Shown: positions 8,180 to 17,105 of the stretch, piece after piece
How the letters are laid out: every line of letters starts with the position of its first letter
Numbering within the stretch: position 1 is the stretch's first letter
NCBI GenBank assembly: GCA_910578555.1
Contig: CAJTPS010000009.1
Location: 62,001-126,000 of the forward strand
DNA: 64,000 bases
Direction of reading: 5' to 3'
From: an uncultured Lachnospiraceae bacterium
GTDB taxonomy: Bacteria; Bacillota; Clostridia; Lachnospirales; Lachnospiraceae
The notes under the pieces: model-generated
What the model saw: only the letters and a program-made list of their open reading frames with translations
Told to the model about the DNA's origin: nothing
The model's database searches: none
Program-made: the position numbers and the translations under genes

Positions 8180-9132
8180 TAAGTAAAGGCGGGAGATGGC
8201 TGGTTATTTCGTATGTGGCGTTTCTGGTGATTCTTTTCCTTATGTGCTCCACAGATCTGATTATCCGGGAGCCTGAGAGGGAAATTTATCAGATCGCTGT
8301 TATTATAGAAGATGACCGAAGCGATAACTACAGTAATTTTCGTAAGGGTATGGATCAGGCGGCGATGGAGTTCAACGTGGACGTCCACTTTATTACTTTA
8401 TATGAAAAAGCGGATGCTGACCAGCAGGTTGAGCTGATGGAACGGGAACAGCAGGACGGGGTCGAGGCCATGATCGTGGTTCCGGCGGATACGGAACAGG
8501 TATACGGCGTGCAGACGAATGTTCCGGTGATCTTTTTAAGACCGGATACGGCAACGGCGGCGGGTTCAGGCAGTATTGCCATTGCTTATGATGAGATGGG
8601 CAGCCGGCTTGCGCATGAGATGCTGGACGAGATTCCTGCAGACTGCCCGGTGGTGATCCTGACGGATCCGGGGAAACAGAGTTCTCAGGAGCGGCTGTTT
8701 CTCGAAGGCGCCCGGAAGGTTCTTGCGGACAACGGACGGAAGACAGAAGAGGTCACGCGGGATGAAAAGAATGATTCCGGAGTGGTGCCGGAAGCGGCCG
8801 GATTACAGGAGAAGGTGGCGCTTCTGGCGGGAAATCCTGAGATATTGACTGAGACTGCAGGGCTGCTGGGTGATTATGCCGAAGCGGCGGCGGGCGTTTG
8901 CGGATTATATGGCAGAGGCGCTACCGTGCCGATTCTGAATGCGCTGGACCGAGGCTATATTTCAGGCATCTGTGTGACGGATGATTACAGCATAGGATAT
9001 ATCAGTGTACGGGAAGCGGTGAGAGTACTGGAAGGGACGGAAAGCTCGCCCGTCACAGTCGAATCCTATTACATTGAAAAGGAAGACTTACGGAAGCCGG
9101 CTTTCGAGAAGCTGTTGTTTCCTATTGAGTAA
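8176..9132 (+). CDS. Membrane-anchored periplasmic-binding-protein-like sensor protein
   Basis: A 318-residue protein with an uncleaved N-terminal membrane helix (WLVISYVAFLVILFLMCS) and an extracellular Peripla_BP_4/LacI-like sugar-binding fold (IAVIIEDDRSDNYSNFRKGMDQAA, VEAMIVVPAD, VVILTDPG, GYISGICVTDDY). It overlaps the kinase gene by 4 bp and precedes two lipoprotein binding proteins by 15 bp. The tight coupling to the kinase and the membrane anchor suggest it is the ligand-sensing subunit of the two-component system rather than part of the transporter, as described for XylFII with LytS in clostridia. Ligand is unknown; a pentose or hexose is likely given the Mgl genes that follow. Confidence 0.8.
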   Translation: MISKGGRWLVISYVAFLVILFLMCSTDLIIREPEREIYQIAVIIEDDRSDNYSNFRKGMDQAAMEFNVDVHFITLYEKADADQQVELMEREQQDGVEAMIVVPADTEQVYGVQTNVPVIFLRPDTATAAGSGSIAIAYDEMGSRLAHEMLDEIPADCPVVILTDPGKQSSQERLFLEGARKVLADNGRKTEEVTRDEKNDSGVVPEAAGLQEKVALLAGNPEILTETAGLLGDYAEAAAGVCGLYGRGATVPILNALDRGYISGICVTDDYSIGYISVREAVRVLEGTESSPVTVESYYIEKEDLRKPAFEKLLFPIE

Positions 9133-9147
9133 TCCGGGAGGTGGAAG

Positions 9148-10182
9148 ATGCGTAGGAAGAAATGCAGATGGAAACAGATGCTTGTATATATGATTATGGC
9201 AGGCGTGCTGCTGACGGCCTGTCAGGGTGTCGGTAAAGAGGAACAGAAGAGTTCCCTGCGGATCGGTGTCAGCCTGTATCGGGCGGATGATACATTTATT
9301 AACAATCTTCGCAGCATGATGGAAGAGAAAGCAAAGGAGTATGAGCGTGAGAAGGGGATCAAGGTAACACTTGACATTCAGGATGCGAAGGGAAACCAGA
9401 ATACGCAGAACAGTCAGGTGGAACGATTTATTGCACTGGAATGTGACGTGCTGTGCATCAATCCCGTAGACCGTATGGAGGCTTCCGGAATGATCGATAA
9501 TGCCATGACCGCAGGAGTGCCGGTGGTATTTTTCAACCGTCAGCCTGTGGAGGAGGATATGAACCGCTGGGATCAGCTCTACTATGTGGGAGTTGATGCC
9601 AGAGAGACGGCCATACTTCAGGGCGAAATGGTGGTGGATCTGTACGCAAAACAGCCAGAAGCGGTTGATTTAAACGGCGACGGGGTAGTCAGCTATGTGA
9701 TGCTGGAGGGAGAGACCAGTCATCAGGATTCTCTGATCCGGACGGAATGGTCTGTGCAGACGCTGAAAGACGGCGGGGTGCCGATTGAGAAGATCACAGG
9801 CGGGATCGCCAACTGGGAGCGAAGTCAGGCATCGGCGCTGATGGAGCAGTGGCTCGCGGAGTATCCGGATACGATAGATCTGGTCATCAGCAACAATGAC
9901 GATATGGCGCTGGGTGCGATAGACGCGATGGAACGCGCGCAGGTCACGGGAGTCAACGTGATCGGTATCGATGGTACGACGCAGGGGCTGGAGGCACTTA
10001 AAAACGGCAGTCTGTTGGGAACAGTCTCTGCCAACAAGGAACTTTATGCCAGCGCCATCGTGGAACTGGCGGCAAGCTGTGCGTTGAAAGAAGTGCCGCC
10101 GGAGGAATATCCGCTGACCGATCAGAAGTATTTCTGGACACCGCAGGAAATATTAATTCATAATTTCGAAGAAAATCCATAA
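9148..10182 (+). CDS. MglB-like galactose/glucose-binding lipoprotein, first copy
   Basis: Sugar-binding protein of 344 residues for an ABC importer. It has a lipoprotein signal with lipobox LLTAC near residue 26, then the type-I periplasmic-binding fold. The segment DLNGDGVVSYVMLEGE matches the EF-hand-like calcium loop of the galactose/glucose-binding protein, and the binding-site motifs NNDDMALGAIDAM and VIGIDGT are present. It lies 15 bp after the anchored binding protein and about 145 bp before a second, clearly related binding protein. The divergence between the two copies suggests different roles: one could feed the sensor and the other the transporter, or each could take a different sugar. 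Confidence 0.88.
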   Translation: MRRKKCRWKQMLVYMIMAGVLLTACQGVGKEEQKSSLRIGVSLYRADDTFINNLRSMMEEKAKEYEREKGIKVTLDIQDAKGNQNTQNSQVERFIALECDVLCINPVDRMEASGMIDNAMTAGVPVVFFNRQPVEEDMNRWDQLYYVGVDARETAILQGEMVVDLYAKQPEAVDLNGDGVVSYVMLEGETSHQDSLIRTEWSVQTLKDGGVPIEKITGGIANWERSQASALMEQWLAEYPDTIDLVISNNDDMALGAIDAMERAQVTGVNVIGIDGTTQGLEALKNGSLLGTVSANKELYASAIVELAASCALKEVPPEEYPLTDQKYFWTPQEILIHNFEENP

Positions 10183-10250
10183 ATTTTCGAAGAATTTTTT
10201 ATAGAGTTTGCGAATAAAATCGGTTACAATGACTTCGTCAGCAGTCAATA

Positions 10251-10270
10251 TGTGCAAAATAAATTGTACA
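10251..10270 (+). promoter_or_regulatory. Inverted repeat upstream of second mglB, possible operator
   Basis: TGTGCAA and TTGTACA are arranged as an inverted repeat with a 6-bp AT-only spacer, 58 bp before the mglB ATG. The binding factor is unknown; the AraC-type regulator of this cluster or a catabolite regulator are candidates. Confidence 0.35.
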
Positions 10271-10327
10271 ATATGGCAAAAAGTGACAAAAACGCCCAAA
10301 GGGCAGAATAAGGGAGGATTTGTAACT

Positions 10328-11461
10328 ATGAGATTAAAGAAAGTGATCGCGGTAGCATTGGCATCCATGATGGTATTATCCATGACAGCGTGCGGCAATG
10401 ATTCTTCCGCACCGGCAAGTTCCACACCTGAGGCAGAAGCGCCTGCAGCAGAACCTGAGGCAGAAGCGCCTGCAGCAGAACCTGAGGCAGAGGCACCTGC
10501 GGCGGACACGGCAGAAGATGCAGCGGCTGATACTGCGGATGCAGCAGCAGAGACAGCAGGAGCAGGCGGCAACATCGGTGTCTGCATTTACAAATTTGAT
10601 GACGCATTCATGACAACTTACCGTAATGCACTGCAGGAGATTCTGGAAGGCAAAGGCTACACCGTAACATTTATGGATGGTAAGAACGATCAGGCTGAGC
10701 AGAACAACCAGATCAACAACTTCATCGCACAGGGCGTTGATGCACTGATCATCAACCCGGTTATGACTTCCGCGGCAGATCAGATCATTGCAACCGTTAA
10801 GGACGCAGGTGTGCCGACGGTTCTGATCAACCGTGAGCCTACGGCAGAGCAGATGAGCGCATATGACAAGCTTGTGTATGTGGGATGTGACGCGCGTCAG
10901 TCCGGCACCATGCAGGGAGAGTTGATTCTGGATACACCGAACAAAGGTGATATCAATGGCGACGGCAAAGTTTCCTATATCATGATCCAGGGTGATCCGG
11001 AGAACGTTGACGCACAGTATCGTACAGAGTTTTCTGTCAAGGCACTGACAGACGCCGGAATCGAAGTGGAAGAACTTGACTTACAGCGTGGTGACTGGGA
11101 TCGTAACAAAGGTCAGGAGATCGCGCAGAACGATCTGGCCAAGTTTGGCGATGACATCGAAGTAGTATTCTGTAACAATGACGATATGGCAATCGGCGCA
11201 CTGCAGGCGATTCAGGCAGCAGGCCGTACAGTTAACGAGGACATCTATCTGGTAGGTGTTGACGCACTTGACGCGGCGCTGAACGAAGTTGCATCCGGCA
11301 ACATGACAGGTACGGTTTTAAATGACGCACAGGGTCAGGCAGCAGGAGCTGTTCAGGCTATGGAAGATCTGTTAGGCGGCAAGACTTATGCGGCAGGTGA
11401 GCAGTCCATCTACGTTGACTATGTAAAAGTTACTCCGGATAACGTAGCTGATTTCCAGTAA
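10328..11461 (+). CDS. mglB: MglB-like galactose/glucose-binding lipoprotein, second copy
   Basis: Main sugar-binding lipoprotein of the Mgl importer, 377 residues. The start at 10328 has AGGGAGG 10 nt upstream; the frame is open further 5' but without a signal peptide. The lipobox is SMTAC, followed by a low-complexity acidic Ala/Pro/Glu linker (about residues 25-75) that contains a 27-bp DNA unit repeated nearly three times at 10427-10507, then the binding domain beginning GGNIGVCIYKFDDAFM. The calcium loop reads DINGDGKVSYI and the ligand motifs NNDDMAIGAL and VGVDALD match the family. Codon usage is noticeably more biased than in the first copy, consistent with high expression. A terminator-like hairpin separates it from mglA, so binding protein is probably made in excess over the membrane parts. 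Confidence 0.95.
   Translation: MRLKKVIAVALASMMVLSMTACGNDSSAPASSTPEAEAPAAEPEAEAPAAEPEAEAPAADTAEDAAADTADAAAETAGAGGNIGVCIYKFDDAFMTTYRNALQEILEGKGYTVTFMDGKNDQAEQNNQINNFIAQGVDALIINPVMTSAADQIIATVKDAGVPTVLINREPTAEQMSAYDKLVYVGCDARQSGTMQGELILDTPNKGDINGDGKVSYIMIQGDPENVDAQYRTEFSVKALTDAGIEVEELDLQRGDWDRNKGQEIAQNDLAKFGDDIEVVFCNNDDMAIGALQAIQAAGRTVNEDIYLVGVDALDAALNEVASGNMTGTVLNDAQGQAAGAVQAMEDLLGGKTYAAGEQSIYVDYVKVTPDNVADFQ
10427..10507 (+). repeat. Tandem 27-bp repeat inside mglB linker
   Basis: Three units, two identical and the third diverged, each encoding PEAEAPAAE. They extend the spacer between the lipid anchor and the binding domain. Confidence 0.85.
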
Positions 11462-11535
11462 TTTCGGAAGTAAAACAATCAGGCGGTACTGCCAAAGGGG
11501 CAGACGCAGGATGATACGGAAATATGAATCATTGA

Positions 11536-11570
11536 GAAGTGCGTGTGCATTGGCGCACGCACTTCTTTGT
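11536..11570 (+). terminator. Partial terminator between mglB and mglA
   Basis: GAAGTGCGTG pairs with CACGCACTTC, with three further pairs around a 4-nt ATTG loop, followed by TTTGTT. The short imperfect T-run in mid-operon suggests attenuation rather than full termination. Confidence 0.7.
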
Positions 11571-11601
11571 TATCTTAATCGTAACGAAGGGGGTTATCAA
11601 A

Positions 11602-13110
11602 TTGTCAGAGTATCGTTTGGAAATGCATGATGTCGTGAAAACATTTCCGGGAGTCAGAGCGCTTGGCGGCGCCCAGCTGAATCTGCGTCCGGGTACGGTT
11701 CACGCCCTGATGGGTGAGAACGGTGCCGGGAAATCCACCTTGATGAAATGTATGTTCGGGATTTATCACATGGATGAAGGTGAAGTGATATACGAGGGCG
11801 AAAAGGTTGAGATCAAAGGTCCGCTGGACGCTTTGAACCGCGGAATCGCCATGGTACATCAGGAGCTGCAGCCGATTCCGGAAAGGAGTATCGGTGAAAA
11901 CATTTATGTAGGACGTTATCCCATGAAGAGGGTTGGCCCGATTTCGGTGGTAGATCATGACAAGATGTATGAGGATGCTGCCAGAGTGCTGGAAGAAGTT
12001 CATTTGAATTTCGACCCGAAAGCCAGACTGGGTAGTCTTTCTGTGTCCCAGATGCAGCTTGTGGAGATTGCAAAAGCCGTTTCGGCAGACTGTAAGGTGC
12101 TGATCCTGGATGAGCCTACCTCATCCCTGACGGCGGCAGAGGTGGAAGCGCTGTTTACGATCATCAACGAACTGCGCAGCAAAGGTGTTTCCATTGTCTA
12201 CATAAGTCATAAAATGGACGAGATCCTGCGCATCAGTGATGAAGTAACCATCATGAGAGACGGTCAGTATATCGGAACCTGGTCTGCGAAAGAGCTGACC
12301 ACGGATTTCATCATCACGAAGATGGTTGGACGCGAATTGTCCGAACTGTATCCTGCACGTGAGAATGTGCCGGGTGATGTGGTTTTTGAGGTAGAAGATT
12401 TCACTTCTATTAATCCCAAGAGCTTCCGCAATGTTTCTTTCCAGCTGCGTAAAGGTGAGATACTGGGTGTGGCAGGACTGGTGGGCGCGCAGCGTACAGA
12501 ACTGATGGAAGGTCTTTTCGGACTGCGGGGTCATACGGCCGGTAAGATCATTTATAAAGGGCAGGAGATCAAGATCACGCAGCCCAAGGATGCCATTAAC
12601 AACGGCATTGCGATGCTGACCGAGGACCGGCGTGCTACGGGTATTCTGGGTGTGCTGTCCATTGCGGATAACGTCTCAATCGCATCCTTAAATCAGTATT
12701 TGATCGGCGGATTTATGCTGGATGATGCCAAGATCGAGAACCTGGTACAGGAGAACGTGGCCAAGCTCTCCATCAAGACGCCGTCTTCCAAGACACAGAT
12801 ACAGTCGCTCTCCGGCGGTAACCAGCAGAAGGTGCTGATCAGCCGATGGCTGGCTAACAGCCCGGATGTCTTTATCATGGACGAACCGACCCGTGGAATT
12901 GACGTGGGAGCCAAATATGAGATCTATTGTATTATTGCTGAGATGGCAAAACAGGGTAAGAGTGTCATCATGATATCTTCCGAGATGAGCGAACTGATCG
13001 GTATGTCAGACCGCATTATGATCATGTGCGACGGCCGTGTGACCGGATTTATTGACGGCAGCGAGGCGAATCAGGAAAATATTATGGCGCTTGCGACTCA
13101 GTTTGAATAA
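11602..13110 (+). CDS. mglA: Galactose/sugar ABC transporter ATP-binding protein (tandem ATPase)
   Basis: Cytoplasmic ATPase of a sugar importer of the MglA/RbsA/XylG group, 502 residues with two fused ABC domains. The first has Walker A GENGAGKST, signature LSVSQMQ, and Walker B VLILDEPTSSLT; the second has a degenerate Walker A (GLVGAQRTE), signature LSGGNQQKV and FIMDEPTRGIDVGAK, the usual pattern of this family. The start is taken as TTG at 11602, with AAGGGGG about 8 nt upstream, because the protein then begins at the conserved strand (SEYRLEMHDVVKTFPGV); the open frame further upstream runs through the terminator hairpin. It lies between mglB and mglC. Confidence 0.95.
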   Translation: MSEYRLEMHDVVKTFPGVRALGGAQLNLRPGTVHALMGENGAGKSTLMKCMFGIYHMDEGEVIYEGEKVEIKGPLDALNRGIAMVHQELQPIPERSIGENIYVGRYPMKRVGPISVVDHDKMYEDAARVLEEVHLNFDPKARLGSLSVSQMQLVEIAKAVSADCKVLILDEPTSSLTAAEVEALFTIINELRSKGVSIVYISHKMDEILRISDEVTIMRDGQYIGTWSAKELTTDFIITKMVGRELSELYPARENVPGDVVFEVEDFTSINPKSFRNVSFQLRKGEILGVAGLVGAQRTELMEGLFGLRGHTAGKIIYKGQEIKITQPKDAINNGIAMLTEDRRATGILGVLSIADNVSIASLNQYLIGGFMLDDAKIENLVQENVAKLSIKTPSSKTQIQSLSGGNQQKVLISRWLANSPDVFIMDEPTRGIDVGAKYEIYCIIAEMAKQGKSVIMISSEMSELIGMSDRIMIMCDGRVTGFIDGSEANQENIMALATQFE

Positions 13111-13127
13111 GGAGGGAGATCACTATC

Positions 13128-14111
13128 ATGCAAAAATCATTTAATTTCAAAAAATTTGTATCCAATAACGCGATCATCATCCTGATCGCGCTGCTGGCTA
13201 TTCTGACGGGATTTACGACAAAGAACTTTTTTACTGTTTACAATTTTAAAAATCTGGTTGTAAACGTATCTCCCAGATTTATTATCGCCTGTGGTGTGTC
13301 GGGTTGTCTGATCACCAAAGGTACGGATCTTTCCGCAGGACGTGCGGTAGGTCTGGCGGCCTGTCTCTCGGCTATGCTGCTGCAGAGTGTGGATTATTCC
13401 GCACGTATGCTCCCGTGGATGCCGGATATTCCGTGGCCGGTGGCTCTTGTTATCGTTATGGTCATCATGGGCGTTTTTGGCGGCATTAACGGTGTGGTAG
13501 TTTCCATGTTGAAGGTTCCGCCCTTCATCGCCACGCTGGGTATGCAGACGATTATCTATGGCCTTTGTTCTCTGATTACCAACAATCAGCCTATGGGCGG
13601 TTATAAGACCAGCTACCTGACGGTAGCCAGTGGTTCTCTGGGACCGATTCCTTACCTGATGATCTTTGCCGTAGTGGTAGGTGCATATTTCTGGTTCCTG
13701 TATAACAAGACGCGTCACGGTAAGTATATGTACGCCATCGGCGGCAATGAGAATGCGGCGCAGGTCGCAGGCGTGAACGTACAGGGGTCTTTGATTCGTA
13801 TTTATATTCTGGCAGGCTGTATGTATGCGCTGGCAGGTTTCTTGGTAGGTGCGAAAGCCGGCGGTGCTTCCACAGCGACAGGTAACGGTTATGAGCTGGA
13901 GGCTATCGCAGCGTGTACCATCGGCGGCGTATCCGCTAACGGTGGTGTGGGCCGGGTAGGCGGTATCCTGATCGGCGTACTGGTATTTGAGATCCTGAAG
14001 ATCTGTCTGCAGTTCCTCGGTGTGGATCCGGCGTATACATATATCGCACAGGGTCTTGTCATCGTGATCGCAGTTGCACTTGACTTAAGGAAATATCTGC
14101 AGAAGAAGTAA
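13128..14111 (+). CDS. mglC: Sugar ABC transporter permease
   Basis: Membrane subunit of the Mgl importer, 327 residues, with eight to ten hydrophobic segments and family landmarks GTDLSAGRAVGLAA, the NG-rich loop GVFGGINGVVVSMLKVPPFIATLG, and AIGGNENAAQVAGVNV. It starts 17 bp after mglA with a GGAGGG site. It probably forms a homodimer channel served by MglA and the binding lipoproteins. Confidence 0.95.
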   Translation: MQKSFNFKKFVSNNAIIILIALLAILTGFTTKNFFTVYNFKNLVVNVSPRFIIACGVSGCLITKGTDLSAGRAVGLAACLSAMLLQSVDYSARMLPWMPDIPWPVALVIVMVIMGVFGGINGVVVSMLKVPPFIATLGMQTIIYGLCSLITNNQPMGGYKTSYLTVASGSLGPIPYLMIFAVVVGAYFWFLYNKTRHGKYMYAIGGNENAAQVAGVNVQGSLIRIYILAGCMYALAGFLVGAKAGGASTATGNGYELEAIAACTIGGVSANGGVGRVGGILIGVLVFEILKICLQFLGVDPAYTYIAQGLVIVIAVALDLRKYLQKK

Positions 14112-14179
14112 GAAGAATATCCGCGCTTTCTCAGAAGAGCGATTCTTCGATAAACGGAAACAGAAAAAGGATGGCCGTT

Positions 14180-14422
14180 ATGGAAAAAGATCGAAAGACA
14201 GAGCCGGAAACAATGCCGGCAGAGGCGCAAGCCGAAGGAATGCCGGAGCAGCCGGCGGAAGAACAGCCGGCGAGGCAGTCCGGCGGTAGTGCGTTTGAAG
14301 GAATATATGATCAATTGCCGGATATCTCTGTCCGGTCTGTGGATCGGTTCATTATGATCTGCCTGATCGCACTGGCGGCGGTTATTGTGATCGGGGTCCT
14401 GAAAGCGAATCATGTATTTTAA
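14180..14422 (+). CDS. Small single-pass membrane protein at end of mgl operon
   Basis: An 80-residue protein of unrecognised family. The first 50 residues are hydrophilic and rich in Glu, Pro and Ala; residues about 55-75 form one strong membrane helix (FIMICLIALAAVIVIGVL), followed by a very short tail. The start at 14180 has AAAGGA 8 nt upstream; an ATG three codons earlier sits on that site. The position, 68 bp after mglC and before a terminator, suggests an accessory factor of the sugar importer or sensor. Function is not known. Confidence 0.7.
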   Translation: MEKDRKTEPETMPAEAQAEGMPEQPAEEQPARQSGGSAFEGIYDQLPDISVRSVDRFIMICLIALAAVIVIGVLKANHVF

Positions 14423-14487
14423 AGCTGGTATGGGACAGCCGGCAGCCGGTTGACCGGTGCCAACACAACATGAATACAGTGTGACGG

Positions 14488-14529
14488 AAAGCGGAAACGG
14501 CGGTGTGTAAGAAGCTGTTTCCGCTTTTT
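14488..14529 (+). terminator. Terminator after the mgl operon
   Basis: AAAGCGGAAAC pairs with GTTTCCGCTTT across an 18-nt loop, followed by a T-rich tract. Confidence 0.8.
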
Positions 14530-14581
14530 CCTTTGCAAAGACCCGCATAATAAAGCTTGCTCCTGATATGGCACTTTTTGC

Positions 14582-14721
14582 GTAACAGTTCAGCCTGGCA
14601 CTATTCCGCGAGTAAAATCGCTCTGTATGCGATTTTGCGAGTTGTGCAGGCGCCAAAATGCGACTTTGGAGCATTTTGTGTGCATCAGACGTGACAGTGG
14701 AGCCGAAGGCTGAACTGTTAC
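14582..14721 (+). repeat. Large three-way stem structure in 470-bp gap before dapF
   Basis: A perfect 14-bp outer stem (GTAACAGTTCAGCC with GGCTGAACTGTTAC) encloses two hairpins: one built on AAAATCGC/GCGATTTT (14613-14636) and one on CAAAATGC/GCATTTTG (14653-14679). It is followed by CTTTTT, so it could also act as a terminator. The rest of this gap (14423-14892) holds the mgl terminator and a probable dapF promoter with TATAAT near 14734; no gene is seen. Confidence 0.7.
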
Positions 14722-14892
14722 CTTTTTGCAGAGTATAATGTAAGAAATGTGTACGTTCTGTTACCAGATGTGATATGATATGAAAAAGTGCCATTGCAGA
14801 AAATGCTTTCACGGCAGTATAAATCAAATGACATGGCAAGAAAGCGTGTGAAAGATTCTTTCACACAGTTATGGAAAGGCAGGGCGATTATC

Positions 14893-15795
14893 ATGAAATT
14901 CACGAAAATGCACGGGTGCGGTAATGACTATATTTATATCAATGGATTTACAGAAAGGATTTCCCGGGAGGAAAAGCCGGAACTGGTGCGGTGCCTGAGC
15001 GACAGACACTTCGGCATCGGCGGTGACGGCGTAATCTTTATCAACCCCTCCGGGGAGGCGGATTTCGAGATGGAGATGTATAATGCAGACGGAAGCCGCG
15101 CGGAGATGTGCGGCAACGGGATTCGCTGTGTGGCAAAATACGTGTATGATAAAGGACTGACGGATAAAACCGACATAAGCGTCATAAGTTGCGGACAGAC
15201 GAAGTATCTGCAGCTTTTTCTGAAAGAGGGAAAGGTGGATTCCGTAAGAGTGAATATGGGCGCGCCGGAATTGGCGGCGGAGAAAATTCCGGTGATCGTG
15301 GAGAGCATGTCTGATGTGTGCGCGGAGAAAGATGGGGAAGTAATGCGGGAGACGGCGCACAGAACGGGAAGTGATAATTATGTCATAAATACTCCCATTA
15401 TTGTACAGGGAAAAGAATATAAAATGACATGCGTGTCAATGGGGAATCCGCATGCGGTTGTGTTTATAGATGATGTGACGAATCTGGAGATTGACAGGAT
15501 TGGTCCGTATTTTGAAAATCATGAGAGATTTCCGAAAAGGATCAATACGGAATTTGTCAGGATTCTGGACAGACAGACCGTACAGATGCGCGTCTGGGAG
15601 CGGGGCACGGGAGAGACGCTTGCCTGCGGCACGGGCTGCTGTGCGACTGTCGTTGCCTGTATACTAAATGGTTTGACGGATAACGAGGTTACTGTTAAAC
15701 TATTAGGTGGTGAGATCGGAATCACATGGGACCGGGAGGCGAATCTGGTCTATATGACGGGACCGGCTACTACGGTGTTTGAAGGCGAAATCTAA
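14893..15795 (+). CDS. dapF: Diaminopimelate epimerase
   Basis: Converts LL- to meso-diaminopimelate for lysine and peptidoglycan synthesis, cytosolic. The 300-residue protein begins MKFTKMHGCGNDYIYI and carries both catalytic cysteines: one in EMCGNGIRCVAKY (about residue 75) and one in GTGETLACGTGCCA (about residue 244). It is some 25 residues longer than usual owing to an insertion around residues 135-160 (between VIVESMSDV and NTPIIVQG). The frame is open 35 codons upstream, but 14893 is the conserved start. It is followed 72 bp later by dapL, giving a two-gene diaminopimelate module. Confidence 0.96.
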   Translation: MKFTKMHGCGNDYIYINGFTERISREEKPELVRCLSDRHFGIGGDGVIFINPSGEADFEMEMYNADGSRAEMCGNGIRCVAKYVYDKGLTDKTDISVISCGQTKYLQLFLKEGKVDSVRVNMGAPELAAEKIPVIVESMSDVCAEKDGEVMRETAHRTGSDNYVINTPIIVQGKEYKMTCVSMGNPHAVVFIDDVTNLEIDRIGPYFENHERFPKRINTEFVRILDRQTVQMRVWERGTGETLACGTGCCATVVACILNGLTDNEVTVKLLGGEIGITWDREANLVYMTGPATTVFEGEI

Positions 15796-15867
15796 AATTT
15801 TCAACTGCGGGATATGTGCCTGCGGGAACAATTTGAGCCAAAAGCGGCGCGGAAATGAGGTTAAATT

Positions 15868-17088
15868 ATGGTTAAAGTTAATGACAATTATTTGAAATTA
15901 CCCGGCAGCTACCTTTTTTCGACGATTGCAAAAAAGGTCAATGCCTATACGGCGGCGAATCCGGATAAGAAGATCATCAGACTGGGGATCGGCGATGTGA
16001 CACAGCCGCTTTCTCCTGCGGTGATCGGCGCACTGCACGGTGCGGTAGATGAGATGGCGGATGCCGCTTCGTTCCGGGGCTATGCGCCGGATCTGGGATA
16101 TGAATTTTTGCGCAGTGCGATTGCGGATAACGATTACAAGGCGAGAGGATGTCAGATCGAGGCGGATGAGATCTTCGTATCAGACGGCGCGAAGTGCGAT
16201 TCCGGCAATATCCAGGAGATTTTCGCACTGGATAATAAGATCGCGGTATGCGATCCGGTATATCCTGTCTATGTGGATACGAATGTAATGGCCGGCAGAA
16301 CAGGTACATACGATGCGGCGACAGAGCGGTGGAGCGATGTGATCTATATGCCGTGTACGGCGGAGAACGATTTTGCACCCGAACTGCCCAAGGAAGTGCC
16401 GGATCTGATCTATCTGTGTTTTCCGAACAATCCGACAGGCTCTACCATCAACAAGGCACAGCTGCAGACGTGGGTGGATTATGCCAACCGGAACGGTTCC
16501 GTGATTATCTACGATGCGGCGTATGAGGCATATATTTCGGAAGCAGATGTGCCGCATACGATCTATGAGTGCGAGGGAGCGAGAACCTGTGCGATCGAAC
16601 TTCGTTCTTTCTCCAAGAATGCCGGATTTACCGGTGTGCGTCTGGGCTTTACAGTGATTCCGAAAGAGTTAAAAGCTGGTGATGTATCCTTACATGCTTT
16701 GTGGGCGAGACGTCACGGTACCAAATATAACGGTGCGCCCTATATTGTGCAGAGAGCCGGTGAGGCGGTGTACAGTGAGGCCGGCAGGCGCGAGACCAGA
16801 GAACTGGTTGCCTATTATATGAAGAATGCGGCATATATTTTAGAGGGCTTAAAGGCAGCGGGATACAGCGTATCCGGTGGTGTGAACGCGCCATATATCT
16901 GGCTGAAAGCGCCGAATCAGATGACAAGCTGGGAATTTTTCGATTACTTATTAGAGAATGCCAATGTGGTCGGTACACCGGGTTCAGGCTTCGGTCCAAG
17001 CGGCGAGACCTACTTCCGTCTGACGGCATTCGGCAGTTACGAGAACACAGTGGAGGCGGTTGACAGAATCAAAAAGCTGCCGGTTTAG
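15868..17088 (+). CDS. dapL: LL-diaminopimelate aminotransferase
   Basis: PLP-dependent aminotransferase making LL-diaminopimelate directly from tetrahydrodipicolinate and glutamate, the short DapL route. The 406-residue length fits the family. Visible signatures are the N-terminal NDNYLKLPGSYLF, the PLP-binding SDGAKCDSGN, FPNNPTGS, and the Schiff-base lysine in SFSKNAGFTGVRLG (about residue 252), ending in GFGPSGETYFRLTAFG. Its pairing with dapF shows that this organism uses the aminotransferase variant of lysine synthesis, known in Clostridia, chlamydiae, some archaea and plants. Confidence 0.97.
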   Translation: MVKVNDNYLKLPGSYLFSTIAKKVNAYTAANPDKKIIRLGIGDVTQPLSPAVIGALHGAVDEMADAASFRGYAPDLGYEFLRSAIADNDYKARGCQIEADEIFVSDGAKCDSGNIQEIFALDNKIAVCDPVYPVYVDTNVMAGRTGTYDAATERWSDVIYMPCTAENDFAPELPKEVPDLIYLCFPNNPTGSTINKAQLQTWVDYANRNGSVIIYDAAYEAYISEADVPHTIYECEGARTCAIELRSFSKNAGFTGVRLGFTVIPKELKAGDVSLHALWARRHGTKYNGAPYIVQRAGEAVYSEAGRRETRELVAYYMKNAAYILEGLKAAGYSVSGGVNAPYIWLKAPNQMTSWEFFDYLLENANVVGTPGSGFGPSGETYFRLTAFGSYENTVEAVDRIKKLPV

Positions 17089-17105
17089 ACGACAGGAGAT
17101 TAAAT

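Noticed and set aside
10153..10607. Two Ala/Ser- and Leu/Gln-rich minus-strand reading frames over mglB
   Set aside because: They mirror the repetitive Ala/Pro/Glu linker of mglB and have no ribosome site.
11539..11601. Longer MglA start at 11539
   Set aside because: It would translate the terminator hairpin, and the TTG at 11602 has a proper ribosome site and matches the family start.
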